Part shown: positions 20,946 through 30,437 of the stretch, one piece after another
Numbering within the stretch: the stretch's first letter is position 1
How the letters are laid out: the number at the start of each line of letters is the position of its first letter
Notes under the pieces: model-generated
Told to the model about the DNA's origin: nothing
What the model saw: the letters and a program-made list of their open reading frames with translations, nothing else
Database searches by the model: none
Origin: Symsagittifera roscoffensis
Taxonomy: Eukaryota; Xenacoelomorpha; Acoela; Convolutidae
Length of the DNA stretch: 64,000 nucleotides
Reading direction: 5' to 3'
Assembly (NCBI RefSeq): GCF_963678635.1
Contig: NC_087064.1
Coordinates: forward strand, 39,653,464-39,717,463
Position numbers and translations under genes: made by a program

Positions 20946-21425
20946 CGTGGGTCAAACTGTGATTGGCATTGATGATAGTGATGACAACACAGCCGCTGTT
21001 AATTCTGACCCAATTGACAACGACGATTTGGAAAAATGGATGCCATTTTTTGAAGATCGTCAACAGCCAGTGCGGTGGATTATGACGATTTCATAGATGG
21101 GATGTCTGAAGAATTCGCTAACACTCAAAACGTTGATTGGGACCATCCGGAAATTGATGATGAATACTCTGAGGATAGTTTTGCTGTTGAGAACACACAA
21201 CCACATCGCTCGCTTTGACAACTGATGGACCAGGTCAATAGCAGTTGGCAAACTCTAGACCCCGGTCTGATTCGGGCAGCAGAAACCAACGACAGTGATA
21301 TTGATAGCAGGGATATCGCGGATCTGGAGGCCAATACTTCCGACAAGGACGAGTCGTCATTCTTCAACGATTCGTTTTTCGATTATGAAACAGTCGAAGT
21401 AGAAGAATCACGGTCAAAAAATTAA
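20946..21425 (+). pseudogene. Acidic ORF directly after the polymerase
   Basis: Reading continues from the polymerase tail into acidic sequence: GIDDSDDNTAAVNSDP, DNDDLEKWMPFFEDRQQP, a frame change at about 21063, then DYDDFIDGMSEEF and, after a TGA near 21218, an open frame from 21225 to 21425 (AETNDSDIDSRDIADLEA, ending EESRSKN). It may be the polymerase's own acidic extension or a separate gene. Base composition is less AT-rich than its surroundings. I do not recognise a family. Confidence 0.4.
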
Positions 21426-21802
21426 CGAATAGATTAAAACACAAAAAACACCTCAATAACATGTGTATAGTAAACAAAATTCAGTTTTTTAATATGAGAA
21501 TTGTCTGTACATAAAATTTGACCTACCGCTATTCCGTGTTTAGTGTGTATTTAAGTGCGAGATTTTGTTCAGTTTCGGAACTCAGTTAATCTGGGATGTA
21601 AACGATTTCATTTGAGCGATAGTGTCTTTAGCATACTTTTGTATGAATTTGTATGTAATTTGAGTTTGAATCAAAATTTTAAGAAGAATTGAGCAAACAG
21701 TCTATAGCACAGTTAAACACTCCAGCTGGTTTCAGAACGAAGAATTGGCGAATCCTTTCCCGCACCAAACATGTAACCACAACGTTCAGTGGGAATACTC
21801 AA
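21426..21802. other. Intergenic stretch, nothing recognised
   Basis: AT-rich, with no protein segment matching the element. 'tgtgtatttaagtgcg' near 21546 is TATA-like but unsupported as a promoter. Confidence 0.4.
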
Positions 21803-22010
21803 TAATATACATGCTGACAATTAGGATTATTACATGGTGACCATTAGGTATAAAATTATACATGGTGACAATTAGGATCATTACATAGTGACCATTAGGT
21901 ATAAAATTATACATGGTGACATTTAGGATTATTACATAGTGACCATTGCTGATCATTTATTACATGGTGACCATTATGATTTTTACCTAATGGTCATCCA
22001 TGTATGACAA
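21803..22010. repeat. ~26-bp minisatellite (ACATGGTGACCATTAGG type)
   Basis: Seven or eight units of 'atacatggtgacaattagg' alternate with 'acatagtgaccattagg' followed by 'tataaaatt', giving a 52-bp dimer period. The last piece, 'acctaatggtcatccatgta' (21987-22006), is an inverted unit. Confidence 0.85.
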
Positions 22011-22044
22011 CCCCCCCGATCCTAACGCACTATATGCATACTAC

Positions 22045-22245
22045 TCACTTTAGTATCCTGGAAGTTGAATACCATATGTCTCCTGTTTTCCATTTCTGTA
22101 TCCACCAAGCACTCAACTTTTCTTTGAGTAACTCTCCATCTTCCCCTTCCTCCTCCACAATCTTGTTCAGTTCCGCTACAGCATCGATTCCGCTACAGTA
22201 TTGCTTGAACGTTGATGGAGCATGCTTCTTGGCCACGTGATAATT
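22045..22245 (-). other. Possible coding fragment, unrecognised
   Basis: A minus-strand open frame of about 65 codons reads VAKKHAPSTFKQYCSGIDA, then an acidic run EEEGEDGELLKEK and SAWWIQKWKTGDIWYS. The composition looks more protein-like than its AT-rich neighbours. There is no family, no clear start, and a competing frame covers the upstream bases, so this is weak. Confidence 0.25.
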
Positions 22246-22373
22246 CGTTTCTTGCTGATTTTAAGTGAAATAAATACAATCGGGGCCGGAACTAACACAT
22301 ATAGCGCATCTTGTTTCATGTCATGCTTTATCAGCGCGACTGTACTCTTCGCCACAGTCCCACACTTCACTTT

Positions 22374-22412
22374 CTCATTTTCTTAGGCAACGTTATCTTA
22401 AGAAAATGAGAG
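22374..22412. repeat. 13-bp stem inverted repeat
   Basis: 'tctcattttctta' (22374-22386) and 'taagaaaatgaga' (22400-22412) are exact reverse complements with a 13-base loop. There is no T run after it and no gene next to it, so I do not call it a terminator. Confidence 0.7.
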
Positions 22413-23924
22413 ACTTCACAAAGCACCAAAAATGAAAAAAATATTACTTGGTACACACCAACGTGGGAGAATTGAACTGTCCCATAATATTAACATTTAA
22501 AATTGTACTTGGTTAGCTTTTTTGGGAAAAAAAATCAAGTAATTATGCAACGTATAGAACAATTTTTTTTGGCGTAAAAAGATCAGAATGAGTTTAATTG
22601 ATTTGCTATCGCTTGAAGAAAAGTAACCCTACAATTTCGATTTCAACCAATCAATTTTCAACCAATCAATTTCCTAGAGTTACTTTACAAGAAAAAGGAA
22701 AAAAATCCACTTAAATTTTTTATCTGATTAAATATATGTTGACTCTTACTTTTTCACAATTTTTTGGACGTTTATCTTAACTAAAATAGAGTTATCCGAC
22801 TAAGTAAAGTTTTGTTTGAGAAAATTTAATCAATCAAAGAGCTTACGTTTACCCACATATTGCGTATCAAAGCTTCAACCTGACCGCTGATATACACCTG
22901 ACTAGGAAATTTTTTTATTTATTCTGGAAAATTTGAAATTAATCAATATATCAAACGATAATATATCAAAGACTCTTTTTTTTCCTTACCCGATTCCCAA
23001 ATTTGTAAAAATGTCCCCAGTTCTTTAGTTCTTTGTTTCTTTGAAATCTTTCAAAGTTTAAAATCCTGAATGATCAGGTTTGGAATGAGATTTCCAGAGA
23101 TTTGCTTTAATAGTTCATCAATTTCGATATATCCTCCAAATCTACATCAAAATCAAAGAACTTGACTATATACTCAAAAATCAGCAATTTCTCATTGGTT
23201 ACAAATAAAAAGTTCAATTATTTTGATGAAAAAGATTGCGGAATTGCTACTTGTTCTAATTTTCTTTCTTTTGTTTCTTTTATCAAAAATATTTCTTATT
23301 TTTACAACAAACATTTGGTCATTTATTTTTGCGATTTTTTTTGTGTATATGTTTTTTTTTGGAAAACTTAAGTCCTTAAAAGGTAAAAGTTTATCTGATT
23401 GAACAGGACAACTAGAGCAAAAATCCATGAAACGACAATGCCTAAAAAGTACCTAAAATGGAACTTTGTTTCCTGTTTGACACGACTTCTATATAAGAAT
23501 TCCATAAAAGAAAGCTGAAATCAGATTAAACACGGTTCCAATCGAAAAAATGAAAATCGGTTTTGATTGGTTAAAGCCATACATTCGAGTTGAAGGTACC
23601 CCTCACTCCTTACTAAAAACTTTTTTTTTCATTACAACTAACGTCAACTACCTCCTATCTCAGCTCTTAACATTTTAATTTCAAATTAACTAACATCAAC
23701 TACTTCCTCTCTCAACTGTAAATCATTCTTCCTTTTTACTCTGTACCTTTTACTAACTCATTGCTCAAAATGATCTTCAAAGTGCGAGAAACAGTCTCTG
23801 GTGTTTTCTGGAACGAATAGATATTCCAATCCAAGTCTGGCACATGGTGGTAGTGATGTGCAGGGATTTCAATGAATATCATATAATGCTAGTACCCATC
23901 GCATAGAACCAATTGGAGAAATGC
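22413..23924. other. AT-rich stretch without recognised gene
   Basis: Short open frames on both strands (for example 23162-23371) are low-complexity and unsupported. A pair of imperfect direct repeats 'ctaac(g/a)tcaactac(c/t)tcc' lies at about 23639 and 23690. Confidence 0.45.
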
Positions 23925-24160
23925 AAACCATGGAGAAACAATTTTCGTATTTTGTCGAAAAAAGGGAAACAATTTTTGCATTTTGTCAAAGAAAGTGATA
24001 AACTTATTTCATTTTTAAAAAAATGCGAAACAATTTTTGCTTTTTGTCCAAAAAAATGAAACACTTTTTGCATTTTGTCAAAAAAAGTGAAACAAGTTTC
24101 GAACTTTAAAGAAAAAAGTGAAACAATTTTTGAAACTTGCTGAAAAATTGAAATGTTTTG
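23925..24160. repeat. ~30-bp degenerate minisatellite (GAAACAATTTTTGCATTTTGTC)
   Basis: About seven diverged units of 'gaaacaatttttgcattttgtc' plus 'aaaaaaagt' follow one another. The open frame of 64 codons on the minus strand (23879-24073) is produced by this repeat and is not a gene. Confidence 0.8.
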
Positions 24161-24322
24161 CAGCTTCTTGAAAATCAGACGAAAACATCACATCTTGTTC
24201 ACAAGTTTGATTATATTTTTGCAAATTCCTTATTAGCGGCGAAATAGTTTTTACTTATCCATAAAATGTGTTGTCATGTCGTAAGCATATGATAGAATTT
24301 AGATTGATTATCAAAGCTTTTT

Positions 24323-24862
24323 TTATTTCTTCATTGAAAAATTGACATGAGCTTTATTTACAAATGCATAAAAGTCAATAAAGCAGTCAATTTTTTTTAC
24401 CCAGTCATGTTCATGTTTTGAGTTATGTACTTTACGAACTCTTTCCAGAATTGCTGAACCAATAGTTTGCGTGGAAGCCATTTTCTGATTAGAACATAAG
24501 AAATGACTTTTAAACATTTTGCGTAACATTCTTTTCTTTGAAATACTTGGCATTTTTTTTGCTCCTTTTTGTTTGAAATTGTGATGAACAGCGCGATCAA
24601 GTTGGTTGAAAATTTCACCAGTTGATGAATTAACATTCGAACAAATTCTGTATTTGTAAATACCCAATTGTTGTAAGGCTTGATCGGAAGAGGAACCAAC
24701 CAGAAGTATGTGAAACTCACCATCTTCCAAAGAACAGTAAGAATTGAGGGTAAAAATACACAAATTGTGGGTTACTATAGTTTTTTCGTAAAAATCAGTG
24801 AAAACGGAAATAAATAGCGGTTTTTGAAAAAATCTGAATAAAAGATGAGAAGAGCATGACAC
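24323..24862 (-). CDS. Hypothetical ORF, 179 codons
   Basis: This is the longest uninterrupted frame in the window. Its sequence is mixed rather than low-complexity: LEDGEFHILLVGSSSDQ in the middle, GEIFNQLDRAVHHNFKQKG, then a basic stretch KKMPSISKKRMLRKMFK, ending FVNKAHVNFSMKK. It contains no motif I can name. It lies between the polymerase and ATPase remnants but on the opposite strand from all other element genes, and has no recognisable neighbours. It could be an exon, a decayed gene or chance; a second frame (24397-24723) overlaps it. Confidence 0.3.
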   Translation of the reverse strand: MSCSSHLLFRFFQKPLFISVFTDFYEKTIVTHNLCIFTLNSYCSLEDGEFHILLVGSSSDQALQQLGIYKYRICSNVNSSTGEIFNQLDRAVHHNFKQKGAKKMPSISKKRMLRKMFKSHFLCSNQKMASTQTIGSAILERVRKVHNSKHEHDWVKKIDCFIDFYAFVNKAHVNFSMKK

Positions 24863-25385
24863 ATATCAGCAGCCATCTACAACAAAGATTTTTGCTGAGA
24901 ATTGTGGGTTTATAGAAAAATACCAACTCCTAAACGTTTCCATATTCGAAAACTTCAGGTAAAAATCAACTTATAGATCTTTTTCTTTTTTCGATTAATT
25001 GAATGATTCATATTGTCTACTTCCTTTTTCAATTAACCTCAAAATCATTTCTTTCAATTCTCCACATCTGATCAATCTGTTCTCCTAATGAAAAATGTAC
25101 TCAAGACACTCTTCCCAATTATATTGAATTCTCAAAAAAATCAAACAAAAATTGATAGATTTGCTTGTTCCCAAAATCCTACATGGGGATAAGTTATTTT
25201 GAGCCCTGCTTTCAGTTTTTCAAGAAAAATGCGTTGGAACAACCAGAAAAAGAGTCTTTTTTGGTGAAAAAAAAAAGAAGCCATCTCGGCAATTAGAAAT
25301 AATGTTATACACGATTCTGAAAACCCTGGACTCGTTCTTATATTAACATTCACTTCTGACAACGAGTCAACTATGGATCAGGAGC
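24863..25385. other. Stretch without recognised gene
   Basis: Open on neither strand for long and with no recognisable segment. A 73-codon minus frame at 25141-25362 is phenylalanine-rich and unsupported. Confidence 0.4.
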
Positions 25386-25604
25386 TTGCCAACTGTAACA
25401 AAGTGTATGACATATCATTTCAAAATGGAAGACAAGAAGTGCCACAATTACAAACCTCCCTATGTTAAGGTTCGACTCTTCACTGCAAACGAGATTGAAG
25501 CAATGAAACAAGTTGCCTATGTCAACTTTACATTGAACGATTTTGAAGAAGTGCCCAAAATTTTAGGGGACTTTATGTTTGTTGAGAACTGTAGTGTACC
25601 ATAA
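25386..25604 (+). pseudogene. Unrecognised ORF upstream of the ATPase, possible element gene
   Basis: A 72-codon frame with protein-like composition: KCHNYKPPYVKVRLFTANE, then KQVAYVNFTLNDFEEVP and ILGDFMFVENC before the stop. It lies on the same strand as, and before, the ATPase of the second element, so a decayed element gene is plausible. There is no catalytic motif and no family assignment. Confidence 0.35.
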
Positions 25605-27216
25605 ATTGAGTTATTTATGCCTTTTTGTCTCGTAATTTAAATGTTTATCCAAAATCGTTTTCCATTTAGTATTCATATTGAACAGTATGAGTTGGAATAT
25701 TGGTTTTTCAAGAAGTTTAATCTTAAAACCTTCAAGAAAAGTCCCAAAAAATTTCGCTAACTGTTATAGAATCACAAAATTTACCAAACTTGTAGAATTT
25801 GGACGTAGAATCACAAAGACACCTTTTTGAGTGGACTCTGCAAAATGTTAGAAGAAAAACTTACATAGGAGACCGATCAGATACCAAAAAAAAACAGAAT
25901 TTATAGAAAATTGTAGAAATGGAAATCGATGGCAAAAAATCCATTTTTACAACTACAAAGAGAAGAATATGAAAAATTGCCCGATGTAGTTCCTTCATTA
26001 CTAGGTTATGTAGAGACTTCCAACAATTCTTGTATCATTATTGAAGAGTGCACTGTAAAAAATGAAGCAAGACTTTTTGTCAAAAACAAAAAAGAAATCA
26101 TTTTTGTACCTGTATTCTTTTGAACCCGGATATAAATTTGAAAGAAATGAACCAAAAAATTCCTTCTGGAGGTCTGATTGGATACAGAAACTCCTGTATT
26201 GATTATTTTTTGCACACTCCAAAATTTTTAGACTACATGCAATTCTACATGACTCTGCTGGATCTGTGAATTCTACTTCGAAAAAAATGTCCTGGGTATT
26301 GTTATGCTGCACCTCGTCTCCCCAGTTCATGCTTTCTTGGTCACGTGACTGGATTACTTTTCTGTTTATATGTTAAAATATTTGCTCCATCAGTATATGC
26401 ATTGTTCGATTGTTACTTATATTAAACAAAAAAAATCCACAAAAAACAAATAACAGAATGGGCTTGGCTATTTTGGAAATTGAATGTATTGAAAAAAAAT
26501 AGTGAAAGAATAAGGAGTTTATAAGGGTGAACAAATTGTAGGATACACCTTTCTTCTTCCCGTAATAATTCAAACCAACATCCCAATCTTCTTGGTGTAC
26601 AAAGCATCCTAATGGAGTCGGTTGGAGCAGCGGTTAAAAAAACTACTGACTTTGAAAAAAATTGAAAAATCTGGTTGCCGCACTAACGGAATTTTTTTGC
26701 AAAAGGTTGGTTTTTGAAAAATGTATACTTCTGTCAGAATTGTTGGAAATAAATATAATTAATTTGAACGACTAAGCTTGCCCAAAAGCTCAGTTTTTGA
26801 TATCCAAAGATGAATAATATGATTGGAGGTGCAGCAACTACCCCTTTCATCATGCAAAAACAGGGTGCAGAAACAAAGCATTTGCAGACGGAACATGGAC
26901 TCGGTGTTCGTTTAACAAATTGTAATTCATAATAATCATAATGTACTACCGTTTTCAAACTTTAATTAAATTTCATTGTCACTTTTTTCCTTTTAGAGTT
27001 AAGATGATCGATCAATGTGACAAGCCCGTAGTTTTTTTTTATGAAAAAACCATGGAAGTTAATTGGAAGTACAAGTTTTAGATCCCTTTTTTTGTGCAGT
27101 TTTGATGCCATTATGTGCATTCGTTCGAATAATGTTATCCACAATATGTAAAGAAACGAAAATTTGGGTAGCTGTTTTATCAAGTACAGTCGGTTATATT
27201 CTACCTTCCATAAGCT
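25605..27216. other. Poorly recognisable interval before the ATPase
   Basis: Short frames exist on both strands (25929-26123 plus; 26001-26330 minus) and overlap each other. Neither gives recognisable sequence. Polintons usually carry a cysteine protease gene, but I could not find its histidine/cysteine signature here. A possible SINE-like patch is listed separately at 26612. Confidence 0.4.
26612..26690 (+). repeat. Possible decayed tRNA-derived SINE head
   Basis: 'gtcggttggagcagcggtta' followed by 'aaaaaaactactgacttt' resembles the 5' half of a tRNA (A-box-like TTGGAGCAGCGG) as found in SINE heads. No convincing B box follows ('ctggttgccgcac' is poor), and no other copy is in the window. 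Confidence 0.25.
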
Positions 27217-27840
27217 ATGAATAAAATAATATCTTTCAAAGAACGAATTTTTATATCCTTAGTTAGTCCAAGTGGATCTGAAAAATCTCATCCTGTTTTT
27301 GATTGGTTGAAAATTGGTACTTTTCAACCAGCATTCGACAGTAATTTTTACCAACCTCTTTATAATCAAATGCAAAGAAAAAACTCTAAATTTATCCAAG
27401 GAGTAGATTTTGACTTAATTGAAAGTCTTCGCATTAACGGAACTAAGTATCTGTCTATATTTGATGGTTTTGAAAAGAAATTTCAAACTCCAAACAATTT
27501 TTATAAATTGCCACTGCTGGTAGACACAAGGGTCTGAATCCATTAAAAATCAAACACAATTAGTTTTATCAAAGCAAATGGGAAGAAATGTAGAGTTGCG
27601 AAATACACACATAGCCTTTTTCAACTCGCCGAGAGATGTTTTACAAATAAATATAAAGAGTCAACAATTAGGTCTGGGATCTGAATTGAAAGAGTGGTGT
27701 CAAGATGCAAAATCTGTTCGTTATGGTCAGTTACTTATTGATTGAACCCCAAAAATAGTTGCTTCACTTGGATATTGCTCTAACAGTGGCTCAGTTTCAA
27801 CATTTTTTTAACCAGCTGGAAAAGAGACAAAGATTTTGGA
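27217..27840 (+). pseudogene. ATP: Decayed packaging ATPase of the second element
   Basis: A32/FtsK-like ATPase that drives DNA into the capsid. From an ATG at 27217 the frame gives FKERIFISLV and a degenerate Walker A, SPSGSEKS (27265-27288): both non-adjacent P-loop glycines are replaced by S and E. Then comes FDLIESLRINGTKYLSIFDG, where the Walker B-like LSIFDG (27451-27468) lacks the second acidic residue. The stop is at 27535. In another frame from 27542 the conserved C-terminal half follows (NTHIAFFNSPRDVLQ near 27612, GLGSELKEWCQDA, SVRYGQLLID), with a TGA at 27743 and a TAA at 27809. Roughly the usual length is covered (about 205 codons), so loss is by point changes and one frameshift. 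Confidence 0.85.
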
Positions 27841-27947
27841 CGATGGTTACACAATACTTCTCTAGTCTCCCATTATTTCAAAACATTTCCCGCAGATTTC
27901 GAAAATAATTCCTTCTCAATTGTCCAAAAGATATTAATTAGTTTTTT

Positions 27948-28136
27948 AGCGAGTGTTTAGTAAACCTATTAAGAGGCGAGCTTCGAGACCTTTGGAAAGA
28001 AGACGTAGTAAAAAATCAAATAGAATTTTCAGAGTTAGCACAAAAAAGAACTCCTCTACACAAAAGGACAAACAGTTTGAGTTCAATTAAAGGTTTAAAA
28101 CAAATTGATATCCATCATGATACCTTTTGTCATTAA
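27948..28136 (+). pseudogene. Small basic protein remnant after the ATPase
   Basis: About 62 open codons read SECLVNLLRGELRDLWKED, then QKRTPLHKRTNSLSSIKG, ending at TAA 28134. A helix followed by a basic 'KR...K...' run and a glycine/hydrophobic tail (IIPFVIKRLI-like residues appear in the next frame at 28118) is typical of a small protein encoded next to the ATPase in Polinton-like elements, probably DNA- or virion-associated. That role is an inference. The N-terminus is lost to frameshifts near 27900. Confidence 0.5.
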
Positions 28137-28160
28137 ACGATTGATATAATATGGAACAGT

Positions 28161-28541
28161 TTGTTTTATTTCCGTCCTCAGTTTATTAATCACAAATACA
28201 CTTCCAAGAAAACAAAGAACAAAAGCAAGCAAGAAGAGAATTTTGATTCTGTATACAGTGATGTAAATGCGAGGTTGACAACAAAAAACAATAAGCACCT
28301 GATTGATTTAATTTTGAATTGTCCCAGAATTAAGCTCAGTCAGTCAAACAACATCATATTAGATAAACCAGATACAAAAAAAATTATTGTAGGCTTTGTG
28401 TGTGCACTGAAGCGAAAAAACATCAACTTTCCAGTTATTTACTTTACTATTTTGGAAACAACTCAACTTCCATCTGAACTTGATATCAATAAGAATGCCA
28501 AATCAAGAGACAGAGGAACTTGGATCTCTTTCAAAAACTGA
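28161..28541 (+). CDS. Hypothetical small element protein, 126 codons
   Basis: An open frame from 28161, lysine-rich at its start (SKKTKNKSKQEEN), followed by a helical-looking segment (NNKHLIDLILNCPRIKLSQ), then FVCALKRKNINFPVIYFTI and a polar end. It is placed between the small basic protein and the integrase, on the same strand, where Polinton-like elements often have a small gene of unknown role. It is the only frame of the second element uninterrupted over more than 120 codons, but the true start may lie in the frame used upstream. No motif is recognised. Confidence 0.45.
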   Translation: MFYFRPQFINHKYTSKKTKNKSKQEENFDSVYSDVNARLTTKNNKHLIDLILNCPRIKLSQSNNIILDKPDTKKIIVGFVCALKRKNINFPVIYFTILETTQLPSELDINKNAKSRDRGTWISFKN

Positions 28542-28669
28542 AAAGGTAAGTCTAAACAGATTGTATTCCCTGGGTAGAGCAGCGTACGGATCTAGTCAAA
28601 ACTTGAGTAAAACTTGAGTCAAAACTTGAGATAAGAGAAAATAGACAATTATTACAAACCAAGACGTCG

Positions 28670-29430
28670 TATACAAAACTTAGTCCACCAATCAGACGTT
28701 TCCGAAAACTTCAAGCTTTTTCTAAAATTATCAATCAAGTCTGTTGTATGAATTTGGCTTTTGTGGTCAAGTTAGCTAGCCAAAACAGGGGAGTCAAGTA
28801 TTTATTAATTGCTGTCAATCTTTTTTCGAGATTCCAGAGATTGAAAACAAAGTATGCCAAAGACGCTTAACAAGCTTTCAAAAAAGTGATTTCTCAGAAA
28901 AAAACTGCTGAAAAACTTGGTGGAAATTTCAAAAATTTTTGCAAGGAGAAAGACCTTGAAGTTTACTCAATAAGGAGTGAAACAAAAGCTGCATTTGCAG
29001 AGAGAGCAATTCAGTCTTTATAACATATAGTAAACTTATTCATTGATGATCATGGTGAAAAATTTGCTGCCAAACTGCAGCAATTTGTTTTTACACTGAA
29101 CTGCCGTAAAAATTGATCAAATGGAAAATCTCCAAGAGATGTGTCAAATAATGATTTGTTATTAACTTTGTATGACAAATCATTTATGAAGTTTACTATA
29201 CGGAAGTTGAAAACTGGGGTTTGAGTGAGACATTTGAAAAATGATATTCCGTTCCGAATATGATACAAGCCACAGTCTACAGACGAAACTTTTGAAATTT
29301 TGGCAATATCTACAAATAACTTCCTACATACATCATCAAAGATCTCGAGCAAGAAAAAAATCTGGGAAAACTTTATGAAAAAGAGGTGAGAAAATGGTCA
29401 GTTCAAAGGTCGGGAATTTTTAAAATTACT
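28670..29430 (+). pseudogene. INT: Decayed Polinton-type integrase of the second element
   Basis: A DDE/rve integrase that joins element ends to host DNA. Seen: NRGVKYLLIAVNLFSRF from about 28785 and KTKYAKDA to a stop at about 28867; NFKNFCKEKDLEVYSIRSE; and TKAAFAERAIQS, where the glutamate (29000-29002) is the third catalytic residue. The first catalytic aspartate position appears as N (MNLAF, 28748-28762). The segment that should hold the second (W-V-D-x-G-T-E-F type) is deleted between EKLGG and NFKNF. The C-terminal domain (KFTIRKLKTGV, NDIPFR, TDETFEILAISTNN) follows with stops and a frameshift. Two of three catalytic residues are missing, so it is inactive. Confidence 0.85.
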
Positions 29431-29435
29431 TTCAA

Positions 29436-30260
29436 ATCGAATAGTTGTCATGGGTTCTTTTACTATTGAGGTAGTTTCAATGCTACTTTTAATTGTTATC
29501 CGAATTGAATTCTTAGTTTTTTTACCAATTTTCTACCAGAACAAAAACATAGTAAAGGAGAATGGCAGGTTGCTATTTAAAAAATATTGTTCCCTTCATT
29601 ATAGCGAAACGTTTCTGAGAAAAAATTTGTTTTCATAGATGAGCAAGAAAGTTCTGGGAAAAAAGAAAAAAGATTCAACCGATGCATATTACCTGGGTCG
29701 TATCCAAGCATTGTTGTTATAACTGTAGCCATGAATGAAAAGGTTGGAAAATGTATACGTGCACAAAAAATATGAATATAACCGAATTTATGTATCAGTA
29801 GATAAGATAACACAAAAAATTGTCATTCAATTACCTGAGGATCATTCAGTGTTTATGAATCAAAGTGTTGATTTGAGTCACATTTTTGGATAGATTAAGA
29901 AAAAATTCAGACAGGGGTTATAATGAAAGGAAAATGTCCACTTTGTCCTCAGTAGTCTTACGACCTTATAAAAACACATTAACTAATGATTTATAGTGAT
30001 TTTATAGAACAGAGTATTGTAGGTGATACAAAAACTCCTTTACTGCGTTGTATCTCTTTCATTTCCAAGGTGAAAAATGGAGACATCATATCTACAGGAC
30101 AGTAGATGACTTATCAATTCTGTACAAAACCTACAATTTATGGAACTACTAAAAAATTCTTTCCATTGCATAAAAATAGAACTAAGGGAAACCACACTCG
30201 AAAAATTTCCTTTGGTGTCCATAGGAATTACACGAGTTGGTCACCTGTTTCGCAAGATTT
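29436..30260 (+). pseudogene. Decayed VVS-family protein of the second element
   Basis: This starts with GSFTIEVVS (29452) and continues through several frames: FLPIFYQNK-type residues, then KYEYNRIYVSVDKITQKIVIQLPEDHSV near 29767-29850, VDLSHIFG near 29869, SIVGDTKTPLLRCISFISK near 30012, VKNGDIISTGQ, and KNSFHCIKIELRETT near 30153-30190. It is a conserved family placed right after the integrase in animal Polinton-like elements. A structural (virion) role is plausible but not established here. The copies at 7192 and 13372 are shorter pieces of the same family. Confidence 0.65.
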
Positions 30261-30437
30261 CGGTTCAATCAATTTTCCTGTTTTTCGTGGACATGCAAGA
30301 CATCGTGAAAGAGGTTTTGGTGCTCTTGCAACATCTCTTGGAAGAACTGCAATCCCTTTATTAAAAATGTTTAGTCCCAGCTGCAAGAAGTGTCGGAGCA
30401 GGTTTATTGGAAACTGAAGCTCCAGAGATTAGAGAAG
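30253..30437 (+). pseudogene. Small basic/hydrophobic virion-type protein, 5' part
   Basis: The frame gives FPVFRGHARHRERGFGALA followed by TSLGRTAIPLLK, then a one-base shift and LVPAARSVGAG-type residues from the 72-bp segment 30366-30437. The arginine/glycine start and 'GRTAIP' helix resemble the small adenovirus pX/mu-like protein that precedes the capsid gene in these elements; this is an assignment from pattern and position. Satellite sequence begins at 30436 inside the gene, and its continuation is at 34441. Confidence 0.6.
30366..30437. repeat. 72-bp direct repeat flanking satellite block A, left copy
   Basis: 'aatgtttagtcccagctgca' through 'agattagagaag' recurs at 34441-34512 with three substitutions. 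The last three bases AAG are shared with the satellite start ('aaggtcttcc'). Confidence 0.95.

Noticed and set aside
25605-27216. Adenovirus-type cysteine protease expected in Polintons
   Set aside because: No convincing histidine/cysteine catalytic pattern in any frame of the interval.
29450-29813. Separate 62- and 78-codon genes on both strands
   Set aside because: The plus frame is the start of the VVS remnant and the minus frame its shadow.
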